Assembly: GCA_964449175.1 (NCBI GenBank)
Contig: CAYUYH010000034.1
Coordinates: 1 to 14,812 of the forward strand
Direction: 5' to 3'
Source: CAYUYH01 sp964449175
Lineage (GTDB): Bacteria > Planctomycetota > Phycisphaerae > SM23-33
DNA length: 14,812 nucleotides
The position numbers and the translations under genes are program-made. Of this stretch, positions 1-7,543 are shown one piece after another. The notes under the pieces are model-generated. The model saw nothing but the letters and a program-made list of their open reading frames with translations, was not told the DNA's origin and ran no database searches. Numbering within the stretch: position 1 is the stretch's first letter; each line of letters starts with the position of its first letter.

Positions 1-1299
1 CAGCAGCACCATGCCGGCCACGGCGCCCACGGCGATTGGGATGCCGAAGGCGCGTTTCGCTGCCCCGCCCACTGCCATCGCGAAGCCCTGGATGGCGTTC
101 ATCTTGCCAGACAGATGTAGGAGTCCGGGGTACAGGTCGGCCAGGTAGCCGCTCTTGCTCGCGCCGACCATCAAGACGCCGATAACGCAGACGGCCAGGA
201 AGCTCTCCAGCAGCATGCCGTTGAAGCCGATCTGCCTTGCGGCCCGCTCGGAGGTGATCTGTTTGCAGGTGGTCCCGCCGGCGCAGAGGCTGTGGAATCC
301 GCTGACTGCCCCGCAGGCGATCAGTATGAACAGCGTTGGCCAGATCAATCCTTGGGCTTCGGTCCCTTGGCCGACGTTCCACGCGGGCAGCGGCTCGCCC
401 CCGCCGCCCCCGCGCACGCCCGCCACTGCCAACGTCACCAGCAGCGCGACCATGCCTATATAGAGCACGTGGACGTTGATGAAGTCGCGGCTCTGGAGGA
501 ATATCCACACGGGCACGCCCGCGGCCACCAGCACGTAGGCCGACAATATCAGCATCCACACCTGCTGGCCGGTGAAGGGCCCCACCTGGTCGGGCAGCGC
601 CACGGGCCGGAACAGCCCCACCGCCACGCTCACGCCGCATACCCCCAGCGCCAGAAGCGAGCATATCCACACCGGCACCTTGCGCTTGATGTACATCCAG
701 CCCATCAGCGGCGCGACGGCGGTGATGATGATAACGCTCATCGACGCGATGCCGCCGATCACCGCCTTGCCGGCGTGCACGCGAAACAGCGTCTGATCGG
801 GAGCAAGCCCCAGTCGCTCGAATGGCAACATGCTGGTCAGCGCTATGGCCGAGGAGTTCAGGAACGCCGCGCACACAAGCGCCAGCATCACGACAATGAG
901 GATCGTGATCGCCACGAACGCGTCCTTGCCGATCATCCGCCGCACGATGGTGGCGATGGACCGGCCGCCCTCGCGCGTGGCCATGTACGTCGCCAGGTAG
1001 TCGTGCACCCCCCCGATCAGCAGCCCGCCGAACAGCACCCACAGCAGCGCCGGCACCCAGCCATAGACGACGGCCATCACGGGGCCGAGGATTGGCCCGG
1101 CGCCGGCAATCGAGGCGAAGTGGTGCGCGAAGACCACCGGCGTGGGCGTGGGCACATAGTCCCGGCCGTCGCTCTTGACCACCGCTGGGGTGGGACGCGA
1201 GGGGTCCTCGCCGATGCTGCGGGCCAGGATGCGAGAGTACAGCCGCCCCGCCACGCCCAACACCAAGACGGCTGCAACCAACACAAGAATGACTTGCAT
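1..1299 (-). CDS. cstA: Carbon starvation protein CstA family permease (N-terminal 433 aa, cut by window start)
   Basis: Polytopic inner-membrane protein of the CstA family. Characterised relatives import peptides or pyruvate during carbon limitation. The translated minus strand shows a first membrane segment at residues 2-17, then the family hallmark GRDYVPTPTPVVFAHHF followed by SIAGAGPILGPV, then VHDYLATYMATREGG. Several further hydrophobic segments follow, and a later block reads GFHSLCAGGTTCKQI followed by SERAARQIGFNGMLLE, which resembles the shorter CstA clade. The 3' end lies beyond position 1. Two ATGs compete, at 1305 and 1299. The AGGAGG ribosome site lies only one base before the first but about seven before the second, so I choose 1299 (MQVILVLVAAVLV). 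The family assignment is firm; the transported substrate cannot be told from sequence. No convincing promoter was found in the 155 bp upstream. Confidence 0.93.
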   Translation of the reverse strand, partial: MQVILVLVAAVLVLGVAGRLYSRILARSIGEDPSRPTPAVVKSDGRDYVPTPTPVVFAHHFASIAGAGPILGPVMAVVYGWVPALLWVLFGGLLIGGVHDYLATYMATREGGRSIATIVRRMIGKDAFVAITILIVVMLALVCAAFLNSSAIALTSMLPFERLGLAPDQTLFRVHAGKAVIGGIASMSVIIITAVAPLMGWMYIKRKVPVWICSLLALGVCGVSVAVGLFRPVALPDQVGPFTGQQVWMLILSAYVLVAAGVPVWIFLQSRDFINVHVLYIGMVALLVTLAVAGVRGGGGGEPLPAWNVGQGTEAQGLIWPTLFILIACGAVSGFHSLCAGGTTCKQITSERAARQIGFNGMLLESFLAVCVIGVLMVGASKSGYLADLYPGLLHLSGKMNAIQGFAMAVGGAAKRAFGIPIAVGAVAGMVLL

Positions 1300-1454
1300 G
1301 TCCATGCCTCCTTCCTGCCGCCGGAGACAATATCGATGTGGCAATCAGTCCCGGCCAGGATGTGAGTTCACGCAACGCACGACAGCTTGATTCTGCCCGC
1401 CGCGTCGGCCGTTGGCAAGGCTTTCCGGTCACGGCGGCGGTAGCTCAGCGGCGG

Positions 1455-2450
1455 CTAGTTGGACTGCGGCGGCTCGAGGCGGCGGGTGATCGTCACCGCG
1501 CGCCGCCCGTTGCACACGCCCAGTCGCCCGGCGAACTTGGCCACGCCGGCAAGGCGGATCGTCACCTCGCCGTCGGGGGGAGTGTCGGTTACCACGATGT
1601 CGCCCGGCAGCAGCGCCTCGGCCTGCTCCGCCGACAGCGATGCGTCCGGCAGGATGGCGGTCAGCTCGATGGCGGCCTGGCAGCTCGCCCCGGCCGACGG
1701 CGCCGCGAGTATCTCGTCCAGGACGTCGGCGGGCATGCATATGCGCATCGCGCCGTCCGCGCCGCGGCAGGTCAGGCGGAAAGTCAGCAGGACGGCGCGC
1801 TCGTCGTCGGCGGCGGTCGCCTGGCCGGCGTCGGCCTCGCCGACGACCCGCACGTAGTCGGCTGAGCGGAGCCCGCAACTGCGCGACAAACACTCGGCTA
1901 CCACCTCGGCCATGCTGCGGAGCACGCGCCGTTCGATCGTCGTCAGCGGCGCGACCTTCGGCGCCGCGGCGCCGGCCGGGCCGCCCAGCAGCATGTCGAT
2001 GATCGCCCAGGCGATCTCGGGCGCGAATTCCAGGTCGATTCGCCGCGGCGGCGCCTGCCGGTCGCCGTCGGCGCCTGCCTCGACGGGCGGGCTGGCCAGC
2101 AGGACGTAGCGGCAGGTGGGTTCCTGGACGTTGTGGCTGAAGCGGCGATAGGAGCAGTGGCAGACGTCCACGAGGTGCACGCCGAGGTTCGCCGGCAGGA
2201 TGGCCCTGGCCGCGGCGGCGAGGGCGGGCTCCATCACGTCGCGCAGCGCCACCGTCGCGGCTGACCATTGCAGCCCGGCCTGCCCCAGCTCGCCACGGCT
2301 CGCCATGGCGAGTCGCCTGTGGAGACGAGTCGCCTGTGGCGACGAGTCGCCCGCGGCGACCTGCCCGGCTTCCTGCATCGCGCCGCCCGGCGGGTCTTGC
2401 GGCTCGCCCGGAGGCGGCGGCTTGTCGACGATTCCGTCGTCGGCTGCCAC
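1455..2450 (-). CDS. fliM: FliM-like flagellar motor switch protein
   Basis: 331 aa, close to the usual FliM length. FliM forms the C-ring that sets flagellar rotation direction. Visible parts: a Pro-rich N-terminus (1-60); a FliM middle domain (about 65-250) with IDLEFAPEIAWAIIDMLLGG at 138-157, LTTIERRVLRSMAEVV at 169-184, and MRICMPADVLDEIL at 235-248; and a C-terminal SpoA domain (about 257-326) ending AKFAGRLGVCNGRRAVTI. The usual N-terminal CheY-binding motif (like LSQDEIDALL) is not visible. The start is GTG at 2450, seven bases after a GGAGG site; an ATG start would truncate the protein. It has its own promoter (2479-2507). Residues 30-56 are encoded by a palindromic repeat cluster. 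No other flagellar gene is in the window, so a related role (an extra motor-switch paralogue) is possible. Confidence 0.82.
   Translation of the reverse strand: MAADDGIVDKPPPPGEPQDPPGGAMQEAGQVAAGDSSPQATRLHRRLAMASRGELGQAGLQWSAATVALRDVMEPALAAAARAILPANLGVHLVDVCHCSYRRFSHNVQEPTCRYVLLASPPVEAGADGDRQAPPRRIDLEFAPEIAWAIIDMLLGGPAGAAAPKVAPLTTIERRVLRSMAEVVAECLSRSCGLRSADYVRVVGEADAGQATAADDERAVLLTFRLTCRGADGAMRICMPADVLDEILAAPSAGASCQAAIELTAILPDASLSAEQAEALLPGDIVVTDTPPDGEVTIRLAGVAKFAGRLGVCNGRRAVTITRRLEPPQSN
2299..2363. repeat. Palindromic repeat cluster inside fliM: three 17-bp tandem units plus a 14-bp palindrome
   Basis: Three back-to-back 17-bp units occupy 2310-2326, 2327-2343 and 2344-2360, each of the form GAGTCGCCYGYGGMGAC. 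Each can fold as GTCGCC-loop-GGCGAC with a 3-nt loop; the first has one mismatch. They are preceded by a perfect 14-bp palindrome, CTCGCCATGGCGAG, at 2299-2312. Because 17 is not a multiple of three, the units are read in different frames within FliM residues 30-56. The terminal 21 bp (2343-2363) recur exactly, in inverse orientation, in the metallophosphatase gene at 4648-4668. Confidence 0.8.
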
Positions 2451-2478
2451 GAATCGACCTCCCTGTCCTGTCGGGCGG

Positions 2479-2507
2479 ATTATACGACGCTCGGGCGGCG
2501 GTGGCTA
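2479..2507 (-). promoter_or_regulatory. Sigma-70-type promoter of fliM
   Basis: On the minus strand TAGCCA (2507-2502, four of six matches to TTGACA) is followed by a 17-bp spacer and a perfect TATAAT (2484-2479). The expected transcript would start near 2472, just upstream of the GGGAGG ribosome site and the GTG at 2450. It lies in the 97-bp gap between hflX and fliM, so fliM can be transcribed independently of hflX. Confidence 0.62.
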
Positions 2508-2547
2508 GAAGGTCCGGGCGAATGGAGGCGAAAACGCCCGCGGCGGC

Positions 2548-3873
2548 TCAGGGCGCGTGGCGGGTGACGGTCACGTCCTGTCCGAATCGGCGGAGTTGGG
2601 CGAGGTGAGCGGCCGGCATGACGGCCTCGATCACGGCCGTGGCATCCTGGAAGTCGCGGCTCTGGACGCTGGCGTACTGCGATATGTACTGCATGAGCTT
2701 GCCGTTGCCGCTGTTGGCGTGCAGCGTCACGCGCACCTGCTCGCCGACCGCCCGCCGGGCGACTTCCGCGGTCAGGTCGCCGGCGCCCTGGCCGGTCTTG
2801 GCCGAGACGAACACCGCCGCCGGGCGCCGCTGCTTGAGCACGGCGTACACCGTCGGGTCGGCGATCTTGTCGGTCTTGTTCAGCACGAGCAGTTGGCGCT
2901 TCCGATCGCACTTCAGCTCGTCGAGCACGGCCTCGACGGCAAGGATCTGCTGCTCCACGCGGTCGTGCGAGGCGTCGGCGACGTGGATCAGCAGGTCGGC
3001 GTTGATGGCCTCTTCCAGCGTCGCGCGGAAGCTGGCAACTAGATGGTGCGGCAGGTCGCGCACGAAACCCACCGTGTCGCTCAGCAGGACGACCTGGCCG
3101 TTGCCTGGGGTCCACCGGCGGGTCTTCGTGTCCAGCGTGGCGAACAACTGATCGGCAACGAACACGCCCGCGCCGGTCAGCAGGTTCATCAGCGTGCTCT
3201 TGCCGGCGTTGGTGTACCCGACCAGGCACGCCCGGAACATCTCCCGCCGGCTGGCCACTTGGCGGACCTTGCGCCGGGCGATCCGCTCGATCGCGTCCTT
3301 CAGGTGCGAGACGCGCTTCTGGACCAGGCGGCGGTCTATCTCGATCTGCTTCTCGCCAGGGCCCCTCGTGCCGATGCCGCCCACGCGCCCGGCCGCCGTC
3401 GCGGCCCCGCCGGCTACCCGCTCAAGGTGGGTCCACATGTGGGCCAGGCGCGGGTAGGTGTATTCAAGCTGGGCCAGCTCGACCTGGATCTTGCTCTCTG
3501 CCGTGCGGGCGTGGGCGGCGAAGATGTCCAGTATCAGCTCGCTGCGGTCAATGACCTTGCAGCCGACGATCTCCTCCAGGTCGCGGATCTGGGCGGGGCT
3601 GAGGTCGTTGTCGAAGACGACCACGTTGGCGGTGTTCCGCGCGGCCCGCTCGGCGATCTCAGCGGCCTTGCCGGTGCCCACGTAATACGCCGGATTGACG
3701 GCGTGCCGCTTGACGATCATCTCGTCAACGACTTCCGCGCCGGCCGTGCGCACCAGGCTGCGAAGCTCGCCGACCGGGTCTATCGGGTCGGCCTTGCTGC
3801 CCGGCAGCAGCACCGTAACCAGCATCGCTCGCTCGGGCTCTACTGCCAGTTGCTTTCCAGGCCCTTCCTGCAT
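2548..3873 (-). CDS. hflX: Ribosome-associated GTPase HflX
   Basis: 441 aa, full length for HflX, a cytosolic GTPase that binds the 50S subunit and helps split stalled or stress-damaged ribosomes. The N-terminal HflX domain carries ERAMLV at 14-19, the AYYVGTGKA glycine-rich segment at 62-70 and FDNDLSPAQIRDLE at 87-100. A basic coiled linker follows GGIGTRGPGEKQIEIDRR (165-182). The G domain is complete: G1 GYTNAGKST 219-227, G3 DTVG 266-269, G4 NKTD 332-335, G5 SAK 357-359. The start is the ATG at 3873; an AGGAGG site lies about 12 bases upstream, slightly distant. An internal Met at residue 17 is a poorer choice because ERAMLV is conserved in the family. It is divergent from the metallophosphatase gene. 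Confidence 0.97.
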   Translation of the reverse strand: MQEGPGKQLAVEPERAMLVTVLLPGSKADPIDPVGELRSLVRTAGAEVVDEMIVKRHAVNPAYYVGTGKAAEIAERAARNTANVVVFDNDLSPAQIRDLEEIVGCKVIDRSELILDIFAAHARTAESKIQVELAQLEYTYPRLAHMWTHLERVAGGAATAAGRVGGIGTRGPGEKQIEIDRRLVQKRVSHLKDAIERIARRKVRQVASRREMFRACLVGYTNAGKSTLMNLLTGAGVFVADQLFATLDTKTRRWTPGNGQVVLLSDTVGFVRDLPHHLVASFRATLEEAINADLLIHVADASHDRVEQQILAVEAVLDELKCDRKRQLLVLNKTDKIADPTVYAVLKQRRPAAVFVSAKTGQGAGDLTAEVARRAVGEQVRVTLHANSGNGKLMQYISQYASVQSRDFQDATAVIEAVMPAAHLAQLRRFGQDVTVTRHAP

Positions 3874-3900
3874 TCGCTGCTATCGCCTCCTGCACAGCGT

Positions 3901-3931
3901 ATTATAGCATCCAGGGCAAGTGCCGAGTCCA
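3901..3931 (-). promoter_or_regulatory. Extended -10 promoter of hflX
   Basis: The minus strand carries TGCTATAAT at 3909-3901, a perfect -10 box with the TG of an extended -10. The only -35-like hexamer, TGGACT (3931-3926), is 19 bp away and weak, which fits an extended -10 promoter. The predicted transcript starts near 3894, about 20 bases before the ATG at 3873, leaving just room for the AGGAGG site. Confidence 0.68.
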
Positions 3932-4125
3932 CCCCGGCAACGGCCGCGTCCCGCGGCGACACCAGTGGCGTGTTGATCCGTCGCCGTCGGATGCGCCCCC
4001 GCCGGGGGATCGGCGTAACCAATGTCGCCGCAAAAGGCTGCAACACATCACATCGGCGAACGTATGTAATAAGATGTGCGTCCGAAGCTCTTGATGCCCT
4101 AACGTAGCACCGATAAGGATAACGC
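3932..4125. other. Divergent intergenic region between hflX and the metallophosphatase
   Basis: The rest of the 252-bp divergent spacer. It holds two small hairpins, ATCCG/CGGAT near 3976 and CCCCC-GCC-GGGGG near 3997, and an AT-richer stretch (GTATGTAATAAGATG near 4061) that may hold the plus-strand promoter, although no convincing -35/-10 pair can be named. Around 3947-3963 there is a fragment resembling the palindromic repeat seen in fliM (11 bp shared). The ribosome site AAGGAT sits just before the ATG at 4126. Confidence 0.4.
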
Positions 4126-5172
4126 ATGGCGCAGCGGTTCTCAAGTCAAATGCGGGCAGGGGTCCTGGCCGTTGCCGCGGCCGCGGTTGTGGCGGCGTTG
4201 GCGTGGGCGGGCAGCTCGGCGACGCAGGCGACGACCGCGCCGGCCGGCGGCGCGCTGCTCCCCGTCAAGGTCGCCATCCTGCACGTCAACGACAGCCACG
4301 GGCAGCTCGGCGGCCTGCGCGTGGGCGACCGCAATGTCGGCGGCGTTGCCCGGCTGGCGACCGCCGTCGGGAAGGTCCGCGAGGAATCCGACGCCGAGAG
4401 GGTCTTCCTGATCCACTGCGGCGATGAGTTCAGCCGCGGCGACGCGCTGACGACCCGCTCGGCCGGGGCGGCCAACATCGCGCTGATGAACCACCTGCGA
4501 TACGACCTGTGGGCGCCGGGCAACGGCGAGTTCTACATCGGCGTCGCGGCGCTGCGGCGGCGGATCGCCGAGGCGGACTTCCCCACGCTGGCCGCCAACG
4601 TCCAACTCGCCGACGGCAGCCCGCTGGGCGTCAGCTACGTCGTCGAGCAGGTCGCCGCGGGCGACTCGCCTGGGCGACGCGGGCCGGTGAAGCTGGCCTT
4701 CTTCGGCCTGTGCCTCGTCAACCCCAGCGAGGATGTGCGGCGAAACCTGCTGGTCGCCGACGCCGTCGAGACGGCCCGCCGCCTCGTGCCCGAGCTCCGC
4801 AAGCAGGCTGACGTCGTCATCGCCGTCACCCACCTGGGCCTGCTGACGGACGTTCGGCTGGCGGCGGCCGTCGACGGCCTCGACGTGATCATCGGCGGGC
4901 ACACGCACCACGCCCTGCGGCACGGCTACCGCGGGCGAGGGCCCGGCGGGCGGAGCGTGCTGATCTGCCAGGCGGGCGACCAGTACCGCTACTGCGGGCG
5001 CGTCGACCTGGAATTCGTCCCGCGGTCGGCCAGCCCCGGATATGTGCTGAGCGGCGCGACGGCCGGGCTGATCCCGCTGGATGAGACCGTCGCCCCGGAC
5101 GCCGAAACGTCGGCCTTGCTGGGCAAACTCCAACAGCCGACCACCCAACCCACCTATTCTGCCCCCGAATAG
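4126..5172 (+). CDS. Exported calcineurin-like metallophosphatase, 5'-nucleotidase (UshA/SoxB) type, catalytic His replaced
   Basis: 348 aa with a signal peptide (basic residues 4-10, hydrophobic Ala/Val core 11-28, likely cleavage near AWA-GSS). The metallophosphatase domain follows: NDSHG (D56, H58), GDEF (D100), GNGEF (N133), VTHLG (H236) and GGHTHH (H259, H261). These are the expected di-metal ligands. The usual GNHE motif reads GNGE, so the His that assists phosphate transfer in this family is Gly134. The C-terminal substrate-binding 5'-nucleotidase domain is absent; the protein ends in a Thr/Gln/Pro-rich tail. Residues 175-181 (QVAAGDS) come from a palindromic repeat shared with fliM. 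The ATG at 4126 has AAGGAT upstream. It may be a phosphatase of altered activity or a binding protein. The stop codon lies in an 8-bp repeat array, and the DUF4139 gene follows after 153 bp. Confidence 0.85.
   Translation: MAQRFSSQMRAGVLAVAAAAVVAALAWAGSSATQATTAPAGGALLPVKVAILHVNDSHGQLGGLRVGDRNVGGVARLATAVGKVREESDAERVFLIHCGDEFSRGDALTTRSAGAANIALMNHLRYDLWAPGNGEFYIGVAALRRRIAEADFPTLAANVQLADGSPLGVSYVVEQVAAGDSPGRRGPVKLAFFGLCLVNPSEDVRRNLLVADAVETARRLVPELRKQADVVIAVTHLGLLTDVRLAAAVDGLDVIIGGHTHHALRHGYRGRGPGGRSVLICQAGDQYRYCGRVDLEFVPRSASPGYVLSGATAGLIPLDETVAPDAETSALLGKLQQPTTQPTYSAPE
4648..4680. repeat. Palindromic repeat inside the metallophosphatase, copy of the fliM repeat
   Basis: Positions 4648-4668 match the reverse complement of 2343-2363 exactly over 21 bp. 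The segment contains the hairpin GTCGCC-GCG-GGCGAC (4651-4665) and then TCGCC-TG-GGCGA (4666-4677), so it is a two-unit version of the fliM cluster. It encodes QVAAGDS in the loop between the YVVE strand and KLAFFGL, where an insertion is structurally tolerable. Confidence 0.75.
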
Positions 5173-5230
5173 TCTAACAGTCTAAATGCCTAACAGCCTG
5201 CCGGCCTCTCTCTGGAATTCTCGGGAACCT
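5170..5230. repeat. 8-bp periodic repeat array 1, starting at the metallophosphatase stop codon
   Basis: From the stop TAG onward the sequence runs in 8-bp steps: AGTCTAAC, AGTCTAAA, TGCCTAAC, AGCCTGCC, then more divergent units leading into TCTGGAAT and TCTCGGGA. The reverse complement of the first part (GTTAGGCATTTAGACTGTTA) nearly equals part of array 4 near 10537. Here the GTTAG-type units are in the opposite orientation to arrays 2 and 4. Confidence 0.65.
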
Positions 5231-5258
5231 GTCTCTAACCTAGGCGTCCAACAAGACG

Positions 5259-5281
5259 GGCGGCCGACTCACTAGGCCGCC
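5259..5281 (+). terminator. GC-rich hairpin between the metallophosphatase and DUF4139 genes
   Basis: GGCGGCC (5259-5265) pairs perfectly with GGCCGCC (5275-5281) across a 9-nt loop. No T-run follows, so it could be a weak terminator, an RNA-stability element or part of the repeat unit. It follows array 1 as similar hairpins follow arrays 2-4. Confidence 0.4.
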
Positions 5282-5325
5282 GCGGACTAGCTACGCACCA
5301 ACATCCTTCAATAAGGAGACTGACC

Positions 5326-7383
5326 ATGAGGACTCTCATTGCCGCGATCGTCCTGGCCGCGCTGGCCGCCCCGGCCGCCGCGCAGGACGTCGCCGCCGAC
5401 GTGCCCATGACCAAGGTTGTGCTCTTCTCCAGCGGCGTGGGCTACTTCGAGCACTTCGGCGCCGTCACCGGCGACGCCGCCATGAAGCTGACCTTCAAGA
5501 CCGACCAGATCAACGACATGCTCAAGAGCATGATCCTGATGGACCTGGACGGCGGGTCGGTCAGCGGTGTGAGCTACGCCTCGCGCGACCCGCTGAAGCG
5601 GGCGCTGAAGAGCTTCGCCGTCGACCTCAGCGGCGACTACGACATGGACGCCCTGCTCCGCCAGCTTCGCGGGGCGGAGATCACCGTCTCGGCGCCGGAG
5701 GCGATCACCGGCAGGCTGTACGGCGTCGAGACTCACACCAAACAGGTCATGACCGACGGGCGGCCGACCATCATCACCGAGCTGGTTATCGACCTGCTCA
5801 CGCCGGAGGGGTTCAAGTCGCTGCCGATGAGCGCCGTCCAGAACATTCGCCTAACCGACAAGCGCCTGGCCGGCGAGATCAACAAGGCGCTCGACCTGAT
5901 CGCCGCGTCGCGCGACAGGCAGCGCAAGGCCGTCGAAATCAACTTCACCGGCAAAGGCAAGCGCCGCGTCCGCGTCGGCTACATCAACGAGACGCCCGTC
6001 TGGAAGACCTCCTACCGCCTGGACCTGACCGGCGAGAAGCCATTCCTCCAGGGCTGGGCCATCGTGGAGAACACCACCGACCGCGACTGGACGGGCGTGA
6101 GCCTGTCGCTTGTCAGCGGCCGGCCTATCTCGTTCGTCCAGGACCTCTACACGCCGCTGTACGTCCCCCGGCCTGTGGTTCGCCCGCGGCTGTACGCCTC
6201 GCTTCGCCCGCAGGTATATGAAGAGGGCATCGAGGCCAGGAATATGCCAGCCGAGGTAGGCAAGAGACTGGTCGCGGCCGAGCCGGCTGCGGCGGCGCCG
6301 CTGCGCGCCGGAGGGCGAGCGGGCTGGGCCGGCGTAGGCGGCAATATGCTGCAGGAGAGAATCGGCGGGAGAGAGGAGCCCTTTGCCCTGGCCGAGGCAG
6401 GCGTGGCCAGTGTAGCCGCCGCCGGCGAGGTGGGCGAGCTGTTCAGCTACTCGCTGGCCGAGCCGGTGACCATCGCCCGCCAGAGCAGCGCCATGCTGCC
6501 GATCATCAATGCCCCAATCACCGCCGAGAAGGTCAGCATCTATAACCAGTCCGTGCTGGCCGGCCACCCGCTCAACGGCGCCTGGCTGACCAACGACACG
6601 GGACTGAAGATGCTCGCCGGGCCGGTCACCGTGCTGGACGGCGGCATGTACGCGGGCGACGCACAGATCGACAACCTCACCCCCGGCGAGAAGCGGCTGA
6701 TCAGCTACGCCGTGGACCTGGACGTGACCGTGGACCCGTCGACGAAGCACGGCAGCCGCATCACAGCCGTCAAGATCGTCCGCGGCGTGATGAACGTCCG
6801 CCGACTGCACACCTACGACCAGACATACGCCATCAAGAACAAGTCCGGCGCCGAGCGAACGGTGATCGTCGAGCACCCGTTCAACCGCGACCGCGAGCTG
6901 CTCGCCCCGAAGGAGTTCGAGGAAAAGACGCCGAGAGCGTATCGCTTCCGTGTGGCTGCCGCCGCCGGCAAGACCACCGACCTGCTGGTCAAAGAGGAGC
7001 GCGTCATCAGCGAGGGTGTCGCCATCATGAGCGCCGAGACCGACAGCCTGGTCTGGTACATCCGCCACGGCAAGCTCTCTGGCGCCGTGAAGGAGGCGCT
7101 GTCCAAGGCCATCGAGCTGCGGCAGGCGCTGGCCCAGACGCAGCAGCGGATCGCCGAGGTGGAAAAGCAGCTCAATGAAATCAAGTCCGGCCAGGATCGC
7201 CTGCGGCGGAACATCGGCACGGCCGGGCGCGACAGCACGCTGGGCCGACGATACCTCGCCAAGCTCAACGAGCAGGAAAACGCCATCGAGCAGATGGAGG
7301 CCGAGCTGGCCGAGCTGCGCACGACGGCGGAGCGCCAGCAGAAGGAGCTGGAAGACTACATCGTCAACCTGAACGTGGAATAG
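5326..7383 (+). CDS. Exported DUF4139 domain protein with C-terminal coiled coil
   Basis: 685 aa. A clear signal peptide (MRTLIAAIVLAALAAPAAAQ) is followed by mature sequence opening VPMTKVVLFSSGVGYFEHFG, the usual beginning of this family. The DUF4139 region spans roughly 215-585, with TPVWKTSYRLDL, then WAIVENTTDRDWTGVSLSLV and SGRPISFVQDLY, and later LFSYSLAEPVTIARQSSAML. An Ala/Gly-rich low-complexity insert lies near 317-343. From about 590 to 683 there is a long charged heptad-like helix (AQTQQRIAEVEKQLNEIKSG and later ENAIEQMEAELAELR), predicted as coiled coil. No catalytic motif is recognisable and the molecular function of DUF4139 is not established; a periplasmic or envelope structural role is plausible. 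AAGGAG lies seven bases before the ATG. It may share a transcript with the upstream metallophosphatase, as no promoter is evident in the gap. Confidence 0.88.
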   Translation: MRTLIAAIVLAALAAPAAAQDVAADVPMTKVVLFSSGVGYFEHFGAVTGDAAMKLTFKTDQINDMLKSMILMDLDGGSVSGVSYASRDPLKRALKSFAVDLSGDYDMDALLRQLRGAEITVSAPEAITGRLYGVETHTKQVMTDGRPTIITELVIDLLTPEGFKSLPMSAVQNIRLTDKRLAGEINKALDLIAASRDRQRKAVEINFTGKGKRRVRVGYINETPVWKTSYRLDLTGEKPFLQGWAIVENTTDRDWTGVSLSLVSGRPISFVQDLYTPLYVPRPVVRPRLYASLRPQVYEEGIEARNMPAEVGKRLVAAEPAAAAPLRAGGRAGWAGVGGNMLQERIGGREEPFALAEAGVASVAAAGEVGELFSYSLAEPVTIARQSSAMLPIINAPITAEKVSIYNQSVLAGHPLNGAWLTNDTGLKMLAGPVTVLDGGMYAGDAQIDNLTPGEKRLISYAVDLDVTVDPSTKHGSRITAVKIVRGVMNVRRLHTYDQTYAIKNKSGAERTVIVEHPFNRDRELLAPKEFEEKTPRAYRFRVAAAAGKTTDLLVKEERVISEGVAIMSAETDSLVWYIRHGKLSGAVKEALSKAIELRQALAQTQQRIAEVEKQLNEIKSGQDRLRRNIGTAGRDSTLGRRYLAKLNEQENAIEQMEAELAELRTTAERQQKELEDYIVNLNVE

Positions 7384-7470
7384 GCAGACGGCTGTTAGGC
7401 CTTTCGACTGTTAGGCTGTTCGTGAACGAACCGGAATACCGGAAGACCGGATGACCGGAATACCGTGAGG
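7381..7470. repeat. 8-bp periodic repeat array 2, starting at the DUF4139 stop codon
   Basis: Eleven consecutive 8-bp steps begin with the stop TAG. The first half has CTGTTAGG-type units (GGCTGTTAGG at 7390-7399, then ACTGTTAGGC), and the second half has ACCGGAAT-type units (ACCGGAAT, ACCGGAAG, ACCGGATG, ACCGGAAT from about 7430). Phase is kept across the junction of the two unit types. Confidence 0.72.
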
Positions 7471-7474
7471 AAGG

Positions 7475-7502
7475 GCGCGGCGGGGCTCCGGACCCGCCGC
7501 GC
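7475..7502 (+). terminator. Strong hairpin after array 2
   Basis: GCGCGGCGGG (7475-7484) pairs perfectly over 10 bp with CCCGCCGCGC (7493-7502), loop 8 nt. It lies about 90 bp after the DUF4139 stop and is followed by CTTGCTTGC... rather than a clean T-run. It probably ends or stabilises the DUF4139 transcript. Confidence 0.55.
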
Positions 7503-7524
7503 TTGCTTGCGCGCTCTGCGAAAG

Positions 7525-7543
7525 CCCGCGGCGCTGCCGCGGG
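7525..7543 (+). terminator. Second hairpin after array 2
   Basis: CCCGCGGC (7525-7532) and GCCGCGGG (7536-7543) form a perfect 8-bp stem with a 3-nt loop, only 22 bp after the previous hairpin. No T-run follows; treat it as an accessory terminator or structural element. Confidence 0.4.

Noticed and set aside
292..1365. Long plus-strand open frame opposite cstA
   Set aside because: Its peptide is His/Arg/Gln-rich with no family resemblance, while the opposite frame encodes a clear CstA; it is a shadow of high-GC coding DNA.
3043..4107. 354-codon plus-strand open frame across hflX and its upstream region
   Set aside because: It overlaps the complete HflX G domain on the other strand and has no ribosome site or domain; a codon-bias shadow.
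5851..7068. Long minus-strand open frame inside the DUF4139 gene
   Set aside because: The translation has no recognisable family, and the plus strand has a signal peptide, DUF4139 motifs and a coiled coil.
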